Shown here piece by piece: positions 11,264 to 20,883 of a DNA stretch of 64,000 nt (positions are counted from its first letter, which is position 1; the number at the start of each line of letters is the position of its first letter). Both the position numbers and the translations under genes were made by a program. Below the pieces are notes generated by a model. The model made no database searches and was not told where the DNA came from. It saw nothing but the letters and a program-made list of their open reading frames with translations. The stretch comes from Prorocentrum cordatum (lineage: Eukaryota; Sar; Dinophyceae; Prorocentrales; Prorocentraceae), in contig CAUYUJ010017782.1 in the NCBI GenBank assembly GCA_963575745.1, positions 192,001 through 256,000 of the forward strand, in the 5' to 3' direction.

Positions 11264-11412
11264 AAGAAAGCCGCCTTTATCAAGTTGGTGGGAGATTATG
11301 GGTCATCTAGCGCGTGGCAAGTTGTGGTTGTAGGCATCATCACCTCTGCTAATTGGCATGCCAGCTTGGTTGTGCTGACGCGAGCCCGCGTTGATTGAGG
11401 TTCCGCGTTCCG

Positions 11413-13117
11413 TTATCGTCGCGGCTTTTGGCAAGCCCGGCGTAGTCCGATCATAGTGAGGATGGCGTCGGTGATGTAGGGCGCCCGAATCCTGATAGGT
11501 TCTCGCGTGTGCACTTTGTCCGCGACCTCTCTGACGCTCTGGTTCAGACTGTAGGCGTGGTCGTTGATGTCGCTATCCCATGGTTGGAGTGGGATCTCTT
11601 GAAGCTCTGCTGAAATAGCGTCTGATAGCCCGCATCTGCCAACTTGCTTTGGTCTCATCGTGGTGCTGCATGCTTGTCGTGGGAGACTGCCACGCATGTC
11701 TCGCGCATAACGGTGGGCAGGTGATCCTCGCCCTCCTAGATCATGTCCGATACCCGTGACGGCGTCGAGGTCGTTGGTCGGAGTGGCGATGCAATCAATG
11801 CGTGTCGCGTGGCTTCCCTTTTTAAGGTCTATGTAGATGATCTGCATTCCATTGCCGCGTTGACTGCAGTGAACTGGCGCGCCTAAAGGTATTCGTGGAA
11901 GTGGGTGCCTGCCTCGTTCTCCCCGAGTCTCTCACCGTAGTCCCCAATTCTTGACGCTTCGCGTATCCCCACCAGCCCATCCTACACCAGGCACTCGAAC
12001 GAAGAGCGCCGATGATCGGCAGCTGTTCTCCTCCCCTCTTCCTCCTTCTCCTCCGCCTTCTCCTCCTCCTCCTCTCCTCCTCCTCCCTCTCCTCCTCCTC
12101 CTCCTCCTCCTCCTCCTCCTCCTCCTCCTCCTCCTCCTCCTCCGCCTCCTCCGCCTCTTCCTCCTCCCTGGTGGCGTATTGGAAGTGTCTTCGAACGTTT
12201 TGGTGGGCTCTTGGGCCTTGCGGGCGGGCGGGCGGCGCTCCGCCCGCCCGCGCGCAGAGCCCAAGAGGGGGTCCAAGACGTCTTGTGGAACAATCTTGGA
12301 GGAGATCGATCAACGAAGGGGGGTTCCCTAATTACAGTCCCCCCCTCAGGAGCCACGATCCTTGTGAGGGGTGTCGAATTTTAGCCTTCCCAGGAGTCGA
12401 TCTTGGACGCTCTAACTACCCGCGGCCCCCCCTGTCCAGGTCAGTGGGGAGGGGGTAGGGGGAGGGGTAAACCCCTCCCCGAAGGGGAAGAAGGAGGGGT
12501 GGAAGAGGAAACGCTCTAAACCACCGACGCCCAGAGGGCTGGTGGGATTGAATCCATGACGCGCTCCCCCGTCTTAGCGTTGGCGTCAATCAGGATCATG
12601 TCGACACTGAACGTGTTGGTCATGTTGGCTAGGTCTGTCCAGGATATGTTTGCCTCTTCCTGGCCCGAGTGTCCATGGGTTGCGCGAGCTTCTTTTAGAC
12701 CTGGCTCCGTGATCCGGACGACAGGTAGTCGTGGCCCTTGGCACAGAGGTTTACAGTGGCAGGGGCTGCGGTATTTATTGTCGCCCTTGCTCTCTACATA
12801 GGGCAGGTCCATCTTGATCAGCAGTGAGCAGCCCTGCTGGAGATGACGCGTAAGCCGCGCATGCTCGTCGTGCCTCTGGGCAGCTTGATCCCCTGCATGC
12901 CAGTGAGGTGGATGTCCATGTGCTCCAGTCGGTGGCTGATGACGTCAATCCTTGCGACCTGCCTCGACTGTCTTCTGTGGGCATGGCTTCCTTCTTTGAA
13001 GCTGCGCACGTTGAACGTCATCGCGCTGAGGTTGACGGTCATCTCCGTGCTGGTCTGTTCTTGTCTTGGTTCAAGGTGTTGTGGTGCCGTTGTGGCCGTA
13101 AGTGGTGTGGCTGTCAT
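11413..13117 (-). pseudogene. LINE-A endonuclease (EEP/APE type), broken
   Basis: The N-terminal strand reads LSAMTFNVRSFKEG (about 13035), the typical start of an endonuclease/exonuclease/phosphatase domain. The expected catalytic Glu of the QE-x-K-L motif is Gly (LTGMQGIKLP, near 12895; GGG for GAG). A middle block (12516-12812) ends with ILIDANAKTGER, equivalent to the GDxN motif. Element C then interrupts. After it come GDYGERLGENEAG and, past a stop and a frameshift, ATRIDCIATPTND (11760-11847), matching the usual RIDY(I/V) strand. In LINEs this domain nicks target DNA for target-primed reverse transcription. One lost catalytic residue, a stop, frameshifts and an insertion make it non-functional. 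Confidence 0.7.
11950..12546. mobile_element. Composite TIR element C with 3-bp target duplication
   Basis: A 597-bp element starts CTTGACGCTTCGCG and ends GGGCTGGTGGG. ATT flanks both sides (11947-11949, 12547-12549). The ends are imperfect inverted repeats (TCCCCACCAGCCC against the complement of GGGCTGGTGGGA). Removing the element and one ATT rejoins the LINE-A endonuclease frame (MDSI to GDYGERL). Inside are a CTC microsatellite (12050-12170), a palindromic GGCGGGCGGGCGG/CCGCCCGCCCGC segment and a purine-rich tail. No coding region is present. Confidence 0.8.
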
Positions 13118-13578
13118 ACCATGTTCGGCAACGTTAATTAGGGGATGCCGTCAGAGATGCGCCGTCTGACTGTAATATGGATTCCCGTCGTCGCTGGTTG
13201 TTGGCGTCGAGTGCATCGTTCCAATCTGGTTGTTGGCATGCTTAATGACGTAAGCTCTGCCTCTTGGCTATTGGGTAGGAAAGTTCATTGCATGTGTGCC
13301 CTTCGTTTGCGTAGACGGGGCCAGTGTGTAGGTGAGTGGCGCTCGACGTTAGCTGGTGAATCTGGTTAGTAAGCGCTGTCATATCATACCTGCGGCGTGG
13401 TATGTAGTTGCCTTTCGCAAGGCCGATCGCTACATTTGAATCCGTACGCGCTGTTGTTGTCGCGTTGTTGTTGGTGGATCCCTGGTTGCATATCCACGCG
13501 TATGCTCATATCAGCGCTGACAATTCTGCTATAGTTGAGGTCGATTTCTCTAGGTCGTTCAATGTAGAGCCGGGCGGT

Positions 13579-15263
13579 CTAGCTGCCATTGTGCCGACGT
13601 AGGCGAAGGAATCCTCGCCTTGCATAGTGCTGACGACTCCCATGCGGTGTTGGTTGAGTCGGTTTGGTGTGTGCCGTCGGTGTATAAGTGGATCCGCTCG
13701 ACGGTTCCATGGGTCCTTGGTTGTGTGGTTGTGTTAGTTCCATCGCCATGATGGTGACTGGGCGGAACTTCTCGGGTTCACGTAGATCGGGAAATGTGGC
13801 TGTGAGGTCGGGCGGGGAGGTGCGCCTGAGGACGTCGGCGATCGACTCGGTCATTGCGAAGGTGGATAGAACCGCTTCTGTTGCTTGACGTTTCTCTCTA
13901 TGGTCTCCCGATGTCGTTACCTCTCGCACGGGGCAGGGTCGGGTATCGGTAGACCGTCGTGCCTGGTGGGCGCGGTTGCCGCTTTGGCAGGTCCTTCAGC
14001 AGTAGCTTGTGATATGTTGTCCCTGCAGTTGTAAGGACTTTCCGCCACATCCGCCTGAGGTGTGTCGTGCATTCGTCGAGTATGGAGTCGGTATCTTGCA
14101 TCCTCCTCCAGTCCTCGAATAGTTCGAAGCCGCGTCCCATCCCTAGCCCGTGCTGTTGTAGTGGTGCTTTGTGGTTCCGTCGAATTTGGCAGTGGTGGTA
14201 GCCGTCGTGCGTACACTACGTCGCCTACCACTGCCCTGAATGTTAGAGCTGCTCGGTTTATTGGACCGTCGGAACGGTGCCATAGCAGGTCCTCTTGTTT
14301 TTGTCGGGGCTTCGTTGTGCGCCCGTCTTAAGTTTCCTCCCCGATGGCTGTTGGAGTGGGTAGTTGTCCCATTTCGGTGGGTCTCGCCAGTCTGGGTCGG
14401 TTACACGTAATAGTGCTCCAGACTTCACCATGCGCTGCGTGGACTGACCCTCGTCTGTCGCCGCGTCAATACCGTCAGATGGAGTCCGTTGGGTCTCCAC
14501 CTGCGTCGGCTGCGTCGTCGCTGGTGGCAAGATCGGTTGGTGTGCTGGCATCAGGTGCTACCGCGACAACGATGTGGTTCGTTTGGGTCGATGGTCGCCT
14601 TTCTGATTCTTCGCGCACTTGAGGTTTGTGCGGGTGGAGCTGTGCGCTTGCGCGTTGGCGGCAATGATGAGCCCCGGCCAGGTGTACTGATGAAGCGTCG
14701 TTGTGGGCTGATAGCGTGTGGCGTCATCTGTTCGGTTGGAGTGATGCCGTCACTCCTCCTCGTAATTTGCGACGGGGTGTCGACCGAGATGACCTCTTGC
14801 GTGGATGGGTCATGCTGAGCTGGAGGTATCGCGCTGTCGGTCCGCGCTGCAGCCGCAGGACACTCCTGCTCGTCACCGGGAACGTGTGCCGCCTGTGGTG
14901 CCCTGTCCTTGATGCCCGTGTTGCCCTCGTCGGGGTAGACATGTGGTACACGGCTCGTTCGTGTGCGATTGGTTGTGGCAAAAGAGTGGCGTGCAAGTCA
15001 AACTCCCTGGCCATGTCGTCGGACTGCGATTGCGTGGGCCGTGTGCGTCCGTCCTCAAGCAGATGTTGTGACATCGGCTGCACGGGCGGTAGGAACTGAT
15101 GTAAGCCTTCGCCGTCCGTAGCGATAGGCGTGTTAAGGGTCTGCCAGAGAGCGCCCACCATCTCCGTGCTGTTGAGGCGTTCTTGGACTTTGTCGCACTC
15201 TTGTCGGGCTTGACGGTATTCTTCGGTTGCATCCTCGGTGTGCCTCTCGCAGGTAGTCCTCAC
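13579..15263 (-). pseudogene. Degenerate LINE-A region between coiled coil and endonuclease
   Basis: Several overlapping minus-strand frames (14724-15263, 14258-14551, 13579-13929) have protein-like composition but no recognised domain. The first begins with a Glu/Arg-rich helix (ATEEYRQARQECDKVQERL). Frame changes about every 300-500 bp indicate decay. Confidence 0.35.
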
Positions 15264-15361
15264 TTTCCTCCATTGGGCTTCCCCTTCGCGGCGGATTTGT
15301 TTTTCTTGTTGCGTGCGTGGCGTTGCTCTGCCGTGCCCAGTTCCGCCCTCTGTTCCATGAG

Positions 15362-16196
15362 CTATACTCGTCCTCCGGCCTGGAGCACGTTGTAGTGCGC
15401 TTGCCGATCGTACGTGTTCATGTCGGTGAGTATTCTTCGTGTGTGCTCCTGCTGTCGAGCATGTCGTTCCATGTCGGTGACTCGCTGTTGGTATTCGACT
15501 TGTGCATGTTGGATGGTGGCTTCCGTGTGCATCTCCTCATTCTCCGCGTCGCCCCATGTATTGCACAACAGGGTGTGATCGTTGTACTATTTGGCGTGCA
15601 CCTCTGCCGCCTTTGCTTCTACGTGCGCGATCTGCTGCTGGGCCTTGAATGGTCATGTTGTAGTACTTTTGTCTTTCGTCCGCAATAGTTGTCGCCTCTC
15701 TTACATGCTGCTCCACGTTGACACGGTCGCCGTTGCTGTCGATGAGTTTCTTCTGTGTCTTTTGGAGTTCCTCCTTCAGCTTTTCAGTCGAAGGTGTACG
15801 TGGGAGGAGGTTGTTGGCCTCTGTCTTCCGCAAGGCCTCCTCCAGCTCCTCTTTGGTCTTTTCGAGGGCCGCCTCATTTCGCATAAGTATGTATTGGTGG
15901 TGGGATGTCATCTTCTCGGTTGTCTGTTTGGGACTCTGTATTTCCCTCAGGAGCTCGTCGTGGTACCCTTGTGCCCTGGTTGCTTCTGTGTGCCGGTTGC
16001 GTTCATGTTTTTGAGCTGCTTTTTCTGCCTTTCGAAGGTGATGTTTGAGGTCTTGGATCTCGTTGTTGGCGTCGGTCTCGTTTGTCTTGATGCCGTAGGC
16101 CATGCGCCGATTATCCTCCTTGAGGTTCCTGAGCAAGGTGCCGACGTCTTGACCTTCTTTAGTCTCCCCGGCCCTCGTTTGCCTCCTAGGCGCTGA
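15362..16196 (-). pseudogene. LINE-A coiled-coil segment
   Basis: The 199-residue frame at 15537-16136 is rich in Glu, Lys, Gln, Arg and Leu with heptad-like spacing (EIQDLKHHLRKAEKAAQKHE; ALEKTKEELEEALRKTE). A second helical frame lies at 15362-15568. Long coiled coils are common in ORF1 proteins of LINEs, where they mediate trimerisation. No start or end of the original protein can be assigned because of flanking frameshifts. Confidence 0.45.
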
Positions 16197-16519
16197 GGTG
16201 GGTACTCTTTTTTGCGGTACCTCGCGTTGTGTTCTTTTCGGCCTCGTCGTCGGCAGCTTCGTGTCGCTGTACCAGGTCGTCCGTGGCGTTGCTGATGTCC
16301 CGCTGGAGAATGGTAAGTTCCTCGATCTTGTTCTCTAGCTCGCTCGTGTAGACCTGTATATTTTGTAAGCGGTGCTAGCTGTGCTCGTAGGGATCCTCCA
16401 TGGTCTGCTTTGTTGTCTCGATCTCACTGGCCTGTTAAACCAGTGGCATACTGTTAAGGATCACGGCCTTGATCAAGGCGATCTGTGCCACGGCATCCGT
16501 CGTAGGTAGTCGTGCTGCA

Positions 16520-17115
16520 CTATGTTTGGCAGTGGCCGTTGCAGACCGCCTCATCTCGATGCGTTTGACCTTCTTCCAGTCGCCCCTCAGCTTGGGGCCG
16601 TTGGGCGGTAGCTCCCAGTCGTGCCTCCTGGAAGCGTAGATCCTCTACGTTGCTGATGGTGTTGGCGATGTGGTCGTTGTAGTCATGAGTAGATTCCTTC
16701 TTTGTGTTCTGCTGTTCTCCATGATAAAATTGATGCTTTGTGTTGCCCTTGCCCTCGTTGGGCTTCTCCTTACCTTTCGGGGTCCAGTTGTCGGGCTCGC
16801 TGTCGTCCTTTACCATCTTTCCTTTACCTCTGTAGTTGTTGCCCGTGCCGCTGTTGTTGTTGTGGCTGTGGCTGTGGCCCCAGTTATTGTCGGGGTGCTC
16901 CTTGGCCCACTGGTCCGTCCAGTTGTGGTTCGTCCAGCGTGCGAGTCCCGCTCCGATTGCCGGCGTGGTGGTTCTCGGCGTAGTTGGTCTGTTTTGTGGG
17001 CGGTTCGATGTTGTCGTCCAAGGTGGCAGTGCCGTTCACGATCCGCTCGCAGTTGCACTCCATGACGTCGCCATGGTCGGAGTTTGTGGTGGATGTCGTG
17101 GTGGCTGCTGGGCAC
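16520..17115 (-). pseudogene. LINE-A ORF1-like segment, Asn/His/Lys-rich
   Basis: Across two frames joined by a shift near 16930, the minus strand encodes a hydrophilic segment: Cys/Glu-rich first (VMECNCERIVNG), then Trp/Asn/His/Lys-rich (WTDQWAKEHPDNNWG, NYRGKGKMVKDD). The composition suits a nucleic-acid-binding ORF1 protein, but no zinc knuckle or RRM is recognisable. Its place upstream of a coiled-coil block on the same strand is the main support. Confidence 0.4.
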
Positions 17116-17583
17116 TGGTCCGCGGCGAGGAGCTGGCGTGCGGTCTAGAGTTGGTGCTGGATGTCGTGTTCAAGAAGGTCTCGTGCAGCGGCGACTCGTA
17201 GCAGCACTCGTGCTTGAGCTCGCTATTCGCGTAGCCGACGGTGCCACGTTGGGTTGGTCGACGAAGTCGTGGTGTCCTGATGGGAAGAAGATGTAGTCGA
17301 AAATAATGCAAAAGGCATGGCTTGGAAATGGATGTAAAATGGAGGGGAAGTAGTGCGGCTTTACGGTCGAGGCTGGCCCCCTAGGGCTGGCACATTGCCG
17401 CGGCTTTCCGGGCCCGAGGCTTCCTCATTCCTCCTCTTCTTGCTTCGTCCTCCTCCCCCCCCTGCTCCGTCCTCCTCCTCCTCCTCCGTCCTTCTCCTCC
17501 TCCTCCTCCGTCCTCCTCCTCCTCCCCCTCCTCACCCTCCCGACACTGCTATCGCAGATTTACTTTGCAACTTGCCCCTGCAG

Positions 17584-18809
17584 GTTGACCTGTGGGCCAA
17601 GCGGCAAGAGCTTGAGATGTTCCTGGTGCACCCCAGCTTCGAGCCCGCACAGCGCGCCCACGTGCTCGAGCGCCTCCGGGAGTGGCGCCAGCGCGGCGTG
17701 CTGAGCGCCATGAGATACGATTCCAGGCTGATGGAGGAGGGGGGGGAGGTGGGAGGAGGGAACTGGACAGGAGATGGGGGGATGAAGGAGAAGGGCTGGG
17801 CTCCTGGGCCCAACCATCTCCACCTCCTCCTCCTCCTCCTCCTCCTCCTCCTCCTCCTCCTCCTCCTCCTCCTCCTCCTCCTCCTCCCCCTCCTCCTCCT
17901 CCTCCTCCTCCTCCTCCTCCTCCTCCTTCTCCTTCCTCCTCTTCTTCGTCCCTCTCCTTCTCTCCTCCCACTCCTTTGTCGCGAGCCGCGCCAAAGTTAA
18001 CCTCCTTCTCCTCCTTCTCCTTCTCCTCCTTCCCCCCCCCCCCCTCCAATCCCTCCTTCCTCCCCTCCTCCTTCCCTCCGGCCCCCACCCGTCTTGCCCC
18101 TCCTCCTCCCCGTTTTCCTCCGAGCTCCTCCCCCGCCTCCTTGTCCTCCTCCTCCTCCTCCTCCTTCTCCTCCTCCACCTTCCTCCTCTCCTTCCTCAGC
18201 TTCTTCGTCCCTCTACTTCGCTCCTCCCCCTCTTGCTTGTCGCGGGTCGCGCAAAACTGAACCCACTCCTCCTCTTCCTCCTCCTTTCCTCCTCCCCCTC
18301 CTCCTCCTACTCATCTTCCTTCTCCTCGTCCTCCTCATCATCCTCCTCATTCTCCTCCTCGGCCTCCTCCTCCTCTTCCTCCTCTACCTCCTTCTCCTCC
18401 TCCTCCTCCTCTCCTCCTCCTCCTCCTCCTCCCCTTTTCTCCTCCTTCCGTCCCCCCCCCCGCATCCCCGTCCTTCCTCCCCCCCTCCTCCTTCTCTCCT
18501 CCCCCCCGCCTCTTTTTCCTCCCCCTCCCCCTCTCCTCCTGCTCCGCCGCCTCCGCCTCCTCCTCCTCCTCCTCATCCTCCTCCTCCTCCTCATCATCAT
18601 CATCATCCTCATCCTCATCCTCATCCTCATCCTCATCCCCCTCCTCCTCCTCCTCCTCCTCCTTTTCATCCTCCTCCTCTTCCTCCTTCTCCTCCTTCTC
18701 CTCCTCCTCCCCCTCCTCTTCCTCTTCCTCCGCCTCCTCCTCCTTCTCCTCCTCCTCCTGCTCGTGCTCCAGGCCGAGCGACAGCATGCCCACCGATGCC
18801 CACATCCTG
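17584..18809 (+). CDS. Two exons of a TMEM209-like gene (partial)
   Basis: Exon a (17584-17726) follows a CCCCTGCAG acceptor and encodes VDLWAKRQELEMFLVHPSFE and on to LREWRQRGVLSAMRYDS. Exon b (18773-18809) follows a CTCCAG acceptor and encodes PSDSMPTDAHIL. Joining AG|GC at 17726/17727 to AG|G at 18772/18773 keeps the frame (SRPSDSMPTDAHIL). The pattern ERL-x(8)-GxLSxxR then PTDAxIL resembles the C-terminal region of the TMEM209/cytochrome-b561-N family, a nuclear-envelope protein in animals; this is by resemblance only. The intron (17727-18772, 1046 bp) is almost entirely CTC-type pyrimidine repeat on the sense strand with a GC donor. Exon b would end at CTG|GATATC, an unusual GA donor. 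No following exon (expected to encode an LFCTY-like motif) and no upstream exon was found, so the gene is partial or broken. Confidence 0.45.
17727..18772. repeat. CTC microsatellite filling the TMEM209-like intron
   Basis: Long (CTC)n runs at 17815-17940, 18140-18180 and 18340-18770, with CTT, CCC and CAT variants (18595-18640). The sense strand is pyrimidine over almost the whole length. Confidence 0.9.
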
Positions 18810-19182
18810 GATATCGGCGGCGCGCCCAACGGGGGGCGGGGCGCGAGGAGGAACTTAGGGCTTCAGGATTATACGAGGAGGAAGGTTCTAGGATCTAGAA
18901 GGATTCGAAGATTCTAGGGGAGGAGGAGGAGGAGGAGGAGGAGGAGGAAGAGGATTCTAGCATCCTAGGTTGGCCTCGTGCGCGCCCCGAAAAGGAGCGA
19001 GGTCCAGGCAGAGAGAAGGGCGGCTGCCACCGACGCGACGGCGGCGGCGGACGGCAACGGCGAGGATGAGGACGACAGACGAACGAGCGCAGCGACGACG
19101 ACGGCGGCGGCGGCAGCAGCCGCAAGAGGAAGCCGACTACAGCGGCTACTTGACGGGGGCTTTACCCTGCGAGATTAAGCAG
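18810..19182. other. No recognised gene; short GAG and GGC tracts
   Basis: Contains GATTCTAG repeats, (GAG)n at 18918-18950 and a GAC/GGC-rich run at 19035-19120. No coding exon is supported. Confidence 0.5.
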
Positions 19183-19330
19183 GCATGCCGCTCAGCCTCA
19201 TAGTTGAGGCGTCTTGCAAGGCGTTTCCAGGATCAGAAGAGGAGGTGGACGCAGAAGCCGATGACAATGGAACCGCACCTGCATCCCAGGGGTCGCTGGC
19301 GGCGCGGCGATCAGCTTCGCCATCCTCGCG
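19183..19330 (+). CDS. Possible small exon of unknown function
   Basis: This 148-nt segment lies between an acceptor-like TTAAGCAG and a strong donor-like GTGAGT (19331). An ATG at 19185 opens a frame: MPLSLIVEASCKAFPGSEEE, then an acidic/Ala/Ser-rich end up to the donor. A second tiny candidate exon (19392-19428, acceptor GCACAG, donor GTGTGAG) follows, but the phase to join them is not settled. It could be part of the gene at 17.6-18.8 kb or of a separate gene. No domain is recognisable, and chance occurrence cannot be excluded. Confidence 0.3.
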
Positions 19331-19929
19331 GTGAGTTCTGTACACATCCTCCTCCCGTGGCGCAAACCCCCGCAGCAGCAGCAGGATGCACAGCTTCTTG
19401 AGCCGGAGGCGGAGTCGTCGTCGGACCGAGGTGTGAGCGCCAGGTTGTATTCCCTTGAATCGACTAGCTCGAGGAGGAGGAGAAGGAAGAGGAGGAGGAG
19501 GAGGAGGAGGAGGAGGAGGAGCAGCAGGAGGATCAGGAGGAGGAGGAAGAAGAAGAGGACACGCTCACGACTGGATGCTTGGGTGACTTCGCCGCGGCCT
19601 CACCGCGATGAGCTGCGAGGCCTTATGCCCCTGCACTGCCTGCACTGATCTTGGCTCACTCTTCTCTGGCAAGCCTGGCCATCGGGACAGGGGGCAATTG
19701 GAGCACTATGGGAGAACTCTTGTTGCCCTTGGGGGGTCTACCTTCCTGGGCTCTGGCCAGCTGTGTGGCTCTACCCTGGGAAGTCACACTCCTGTTGCAA
19801 AAACTGGGCAGCCCTCTGCCGCCACACTCTGCATAGGAACCGCACCTGTGACAGACCAATAAACTGGCTGGGATGTCCAAGTGCCCATCGTAATGTAAAT
19901 CGTGGCCTCTCGGATCACTCACCAAGCAC
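19331..19929. other. No supported gene; GAG microsatellite at 19475-19560
   Basis: After a (GAG)n tract, 19600-19920 is non-repetitive with moderate GC and TTGG-rich wording. Open frames exist on + (19608-19862), but without domains or clear exon borders. It may be the 3' flank of LINE-B. Confidence 0.45.
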
Positions 19930-20570
19930 TAAGTGCTTGGCATAAGTCTGGGGTAACTTCGAGCCACGTTTCTAAGCCTGACGGGGGCCATGGGGCCCAG
20001 GGCAACGCGGTCATCGATGTTCGGAACCAGCTGGCAGTGAGCCAAACTAGAGGTTGGCCAAATCCCTGAGAGCTGATCTGCTTCTACTCGCAAAACATGT
20101 TGAGGCGGCCCTGTAAACAGAGGTTTATACTGGACCGAAGCTGGGCGCCGAGCTTCGAGTTTTTTCGTCCATATGCGTGCCCATCCCATTCCACCCTTCG
20201 CGTTGGACTGCACCCGTCTCCCCCATTCCTTCCCGACAGCAGCGTGCTCGGCAGCCTGCTCCTGATGCAGTTGGTTGGTGACCTGCTCGAGCAGATCATC
20301 CAGCACCTCGAGCGCCAGCCACTGGTCAAGCGTGCCTGCGCAAAAATCATCATGCAACAGTCCTGCTGCAACTCGGATGCCCTGAAGCCCCTCACGCAGG
20401 GGCTCGGCGGTTGAGAACAGCTCCGGGCCATCCTCGAGGCCGTCCATGCAGTCCTGGACCCCTTGCAAGCCCCAATCCTGAACGCTTCGTCTAAGTCTTG
20501 AGCTCGATTGCACAACCACCTGACGGGCCTGCGTAGGCCACCAACTTAGACTGCCCCGAGCGCACGCGGC
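19930..20570 (-). pseudogene. LINE-B ORF2 linker segment
   Basis: The minus strand encodes PELFSTAEPLREGLQGIRVA, LEVLDDLLEQVTNQLHQEQA and SNAKGGMGWARIWTKKLEA. The GG-x-G-W-A-x-x-W-T-K wording is like the segment between endonuclease and RT in dinoflagellate LINEs (recognised by resemblance). No RT follows: the coding signal fades near 19930. Confidence 0.4.
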
Positions 20571-20639
20571 CTCAGCAGGAACCAGAAGGATCGGGAGGGG
20601 GCCTGGGAAACCCTGCTGAGTTGTTTGCTGTGTGTGTGT

Positions 20640-20880
20640 TTCTCCAACCCTCCTCGGTTGGGCATTCGTTTTGAATACAGCACCGCGGTCGCGTCTCCCT
20701 CCTCCTCCTCCTCCTCCCGCCTCCTCCCGCCTCCTCCCGCCTCCTCCCGCATCCTCCCGCCTCCTCCCGCCTCCTCCCGCCTCCCGCCCCCGTGTCTGTC
20801 CCGTCCCCTCCCGCATCGTGCGCATCTCTTGGGCATGCATGTCGTCTGCGGTTCCTGTCTCCGATCTCGCCGACTCTAGG
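20640..20880 (+). repeat. Left part of a minisatellite composite, shared with 48.9 kb
   Basis: Contains GGTTGGGCATTCGTTTTGAAT, GCACCGCGGTCGCG and a CTCCCGC-rich tract (20700-20790). The same order occurs in reverse complement at 48840-48960, again next to the 101-bp minisatellite. Confidence 0.75.
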
Positions 20881-20883
20881 CGG

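Larger units (their letters stand above)
6376..17310 (-). mobile_element. LINE-A, a decayed non-LTR retrotransposon
   Basis: Reading the minus strand from about 17310 down, coding-like blocks appear in LINE order: an Asn/His-rich basic ORF1-like part, coiled coils, an APE-type endonuclease, a reverse transcriptase and a methyltransferase-like C-terminal domain. Reading frames are broken by many frameshifts and stops, and catalytic residues are lost in endonuclease and RT, so the copy is inactive. Element C is inserted in the endonuclease. The 3' end abuts element B, and no poly(A) tail or target duplication of the LINE was identified. The identification rests on motif order and is inference, not a database match. 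Confidence 0.75.
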
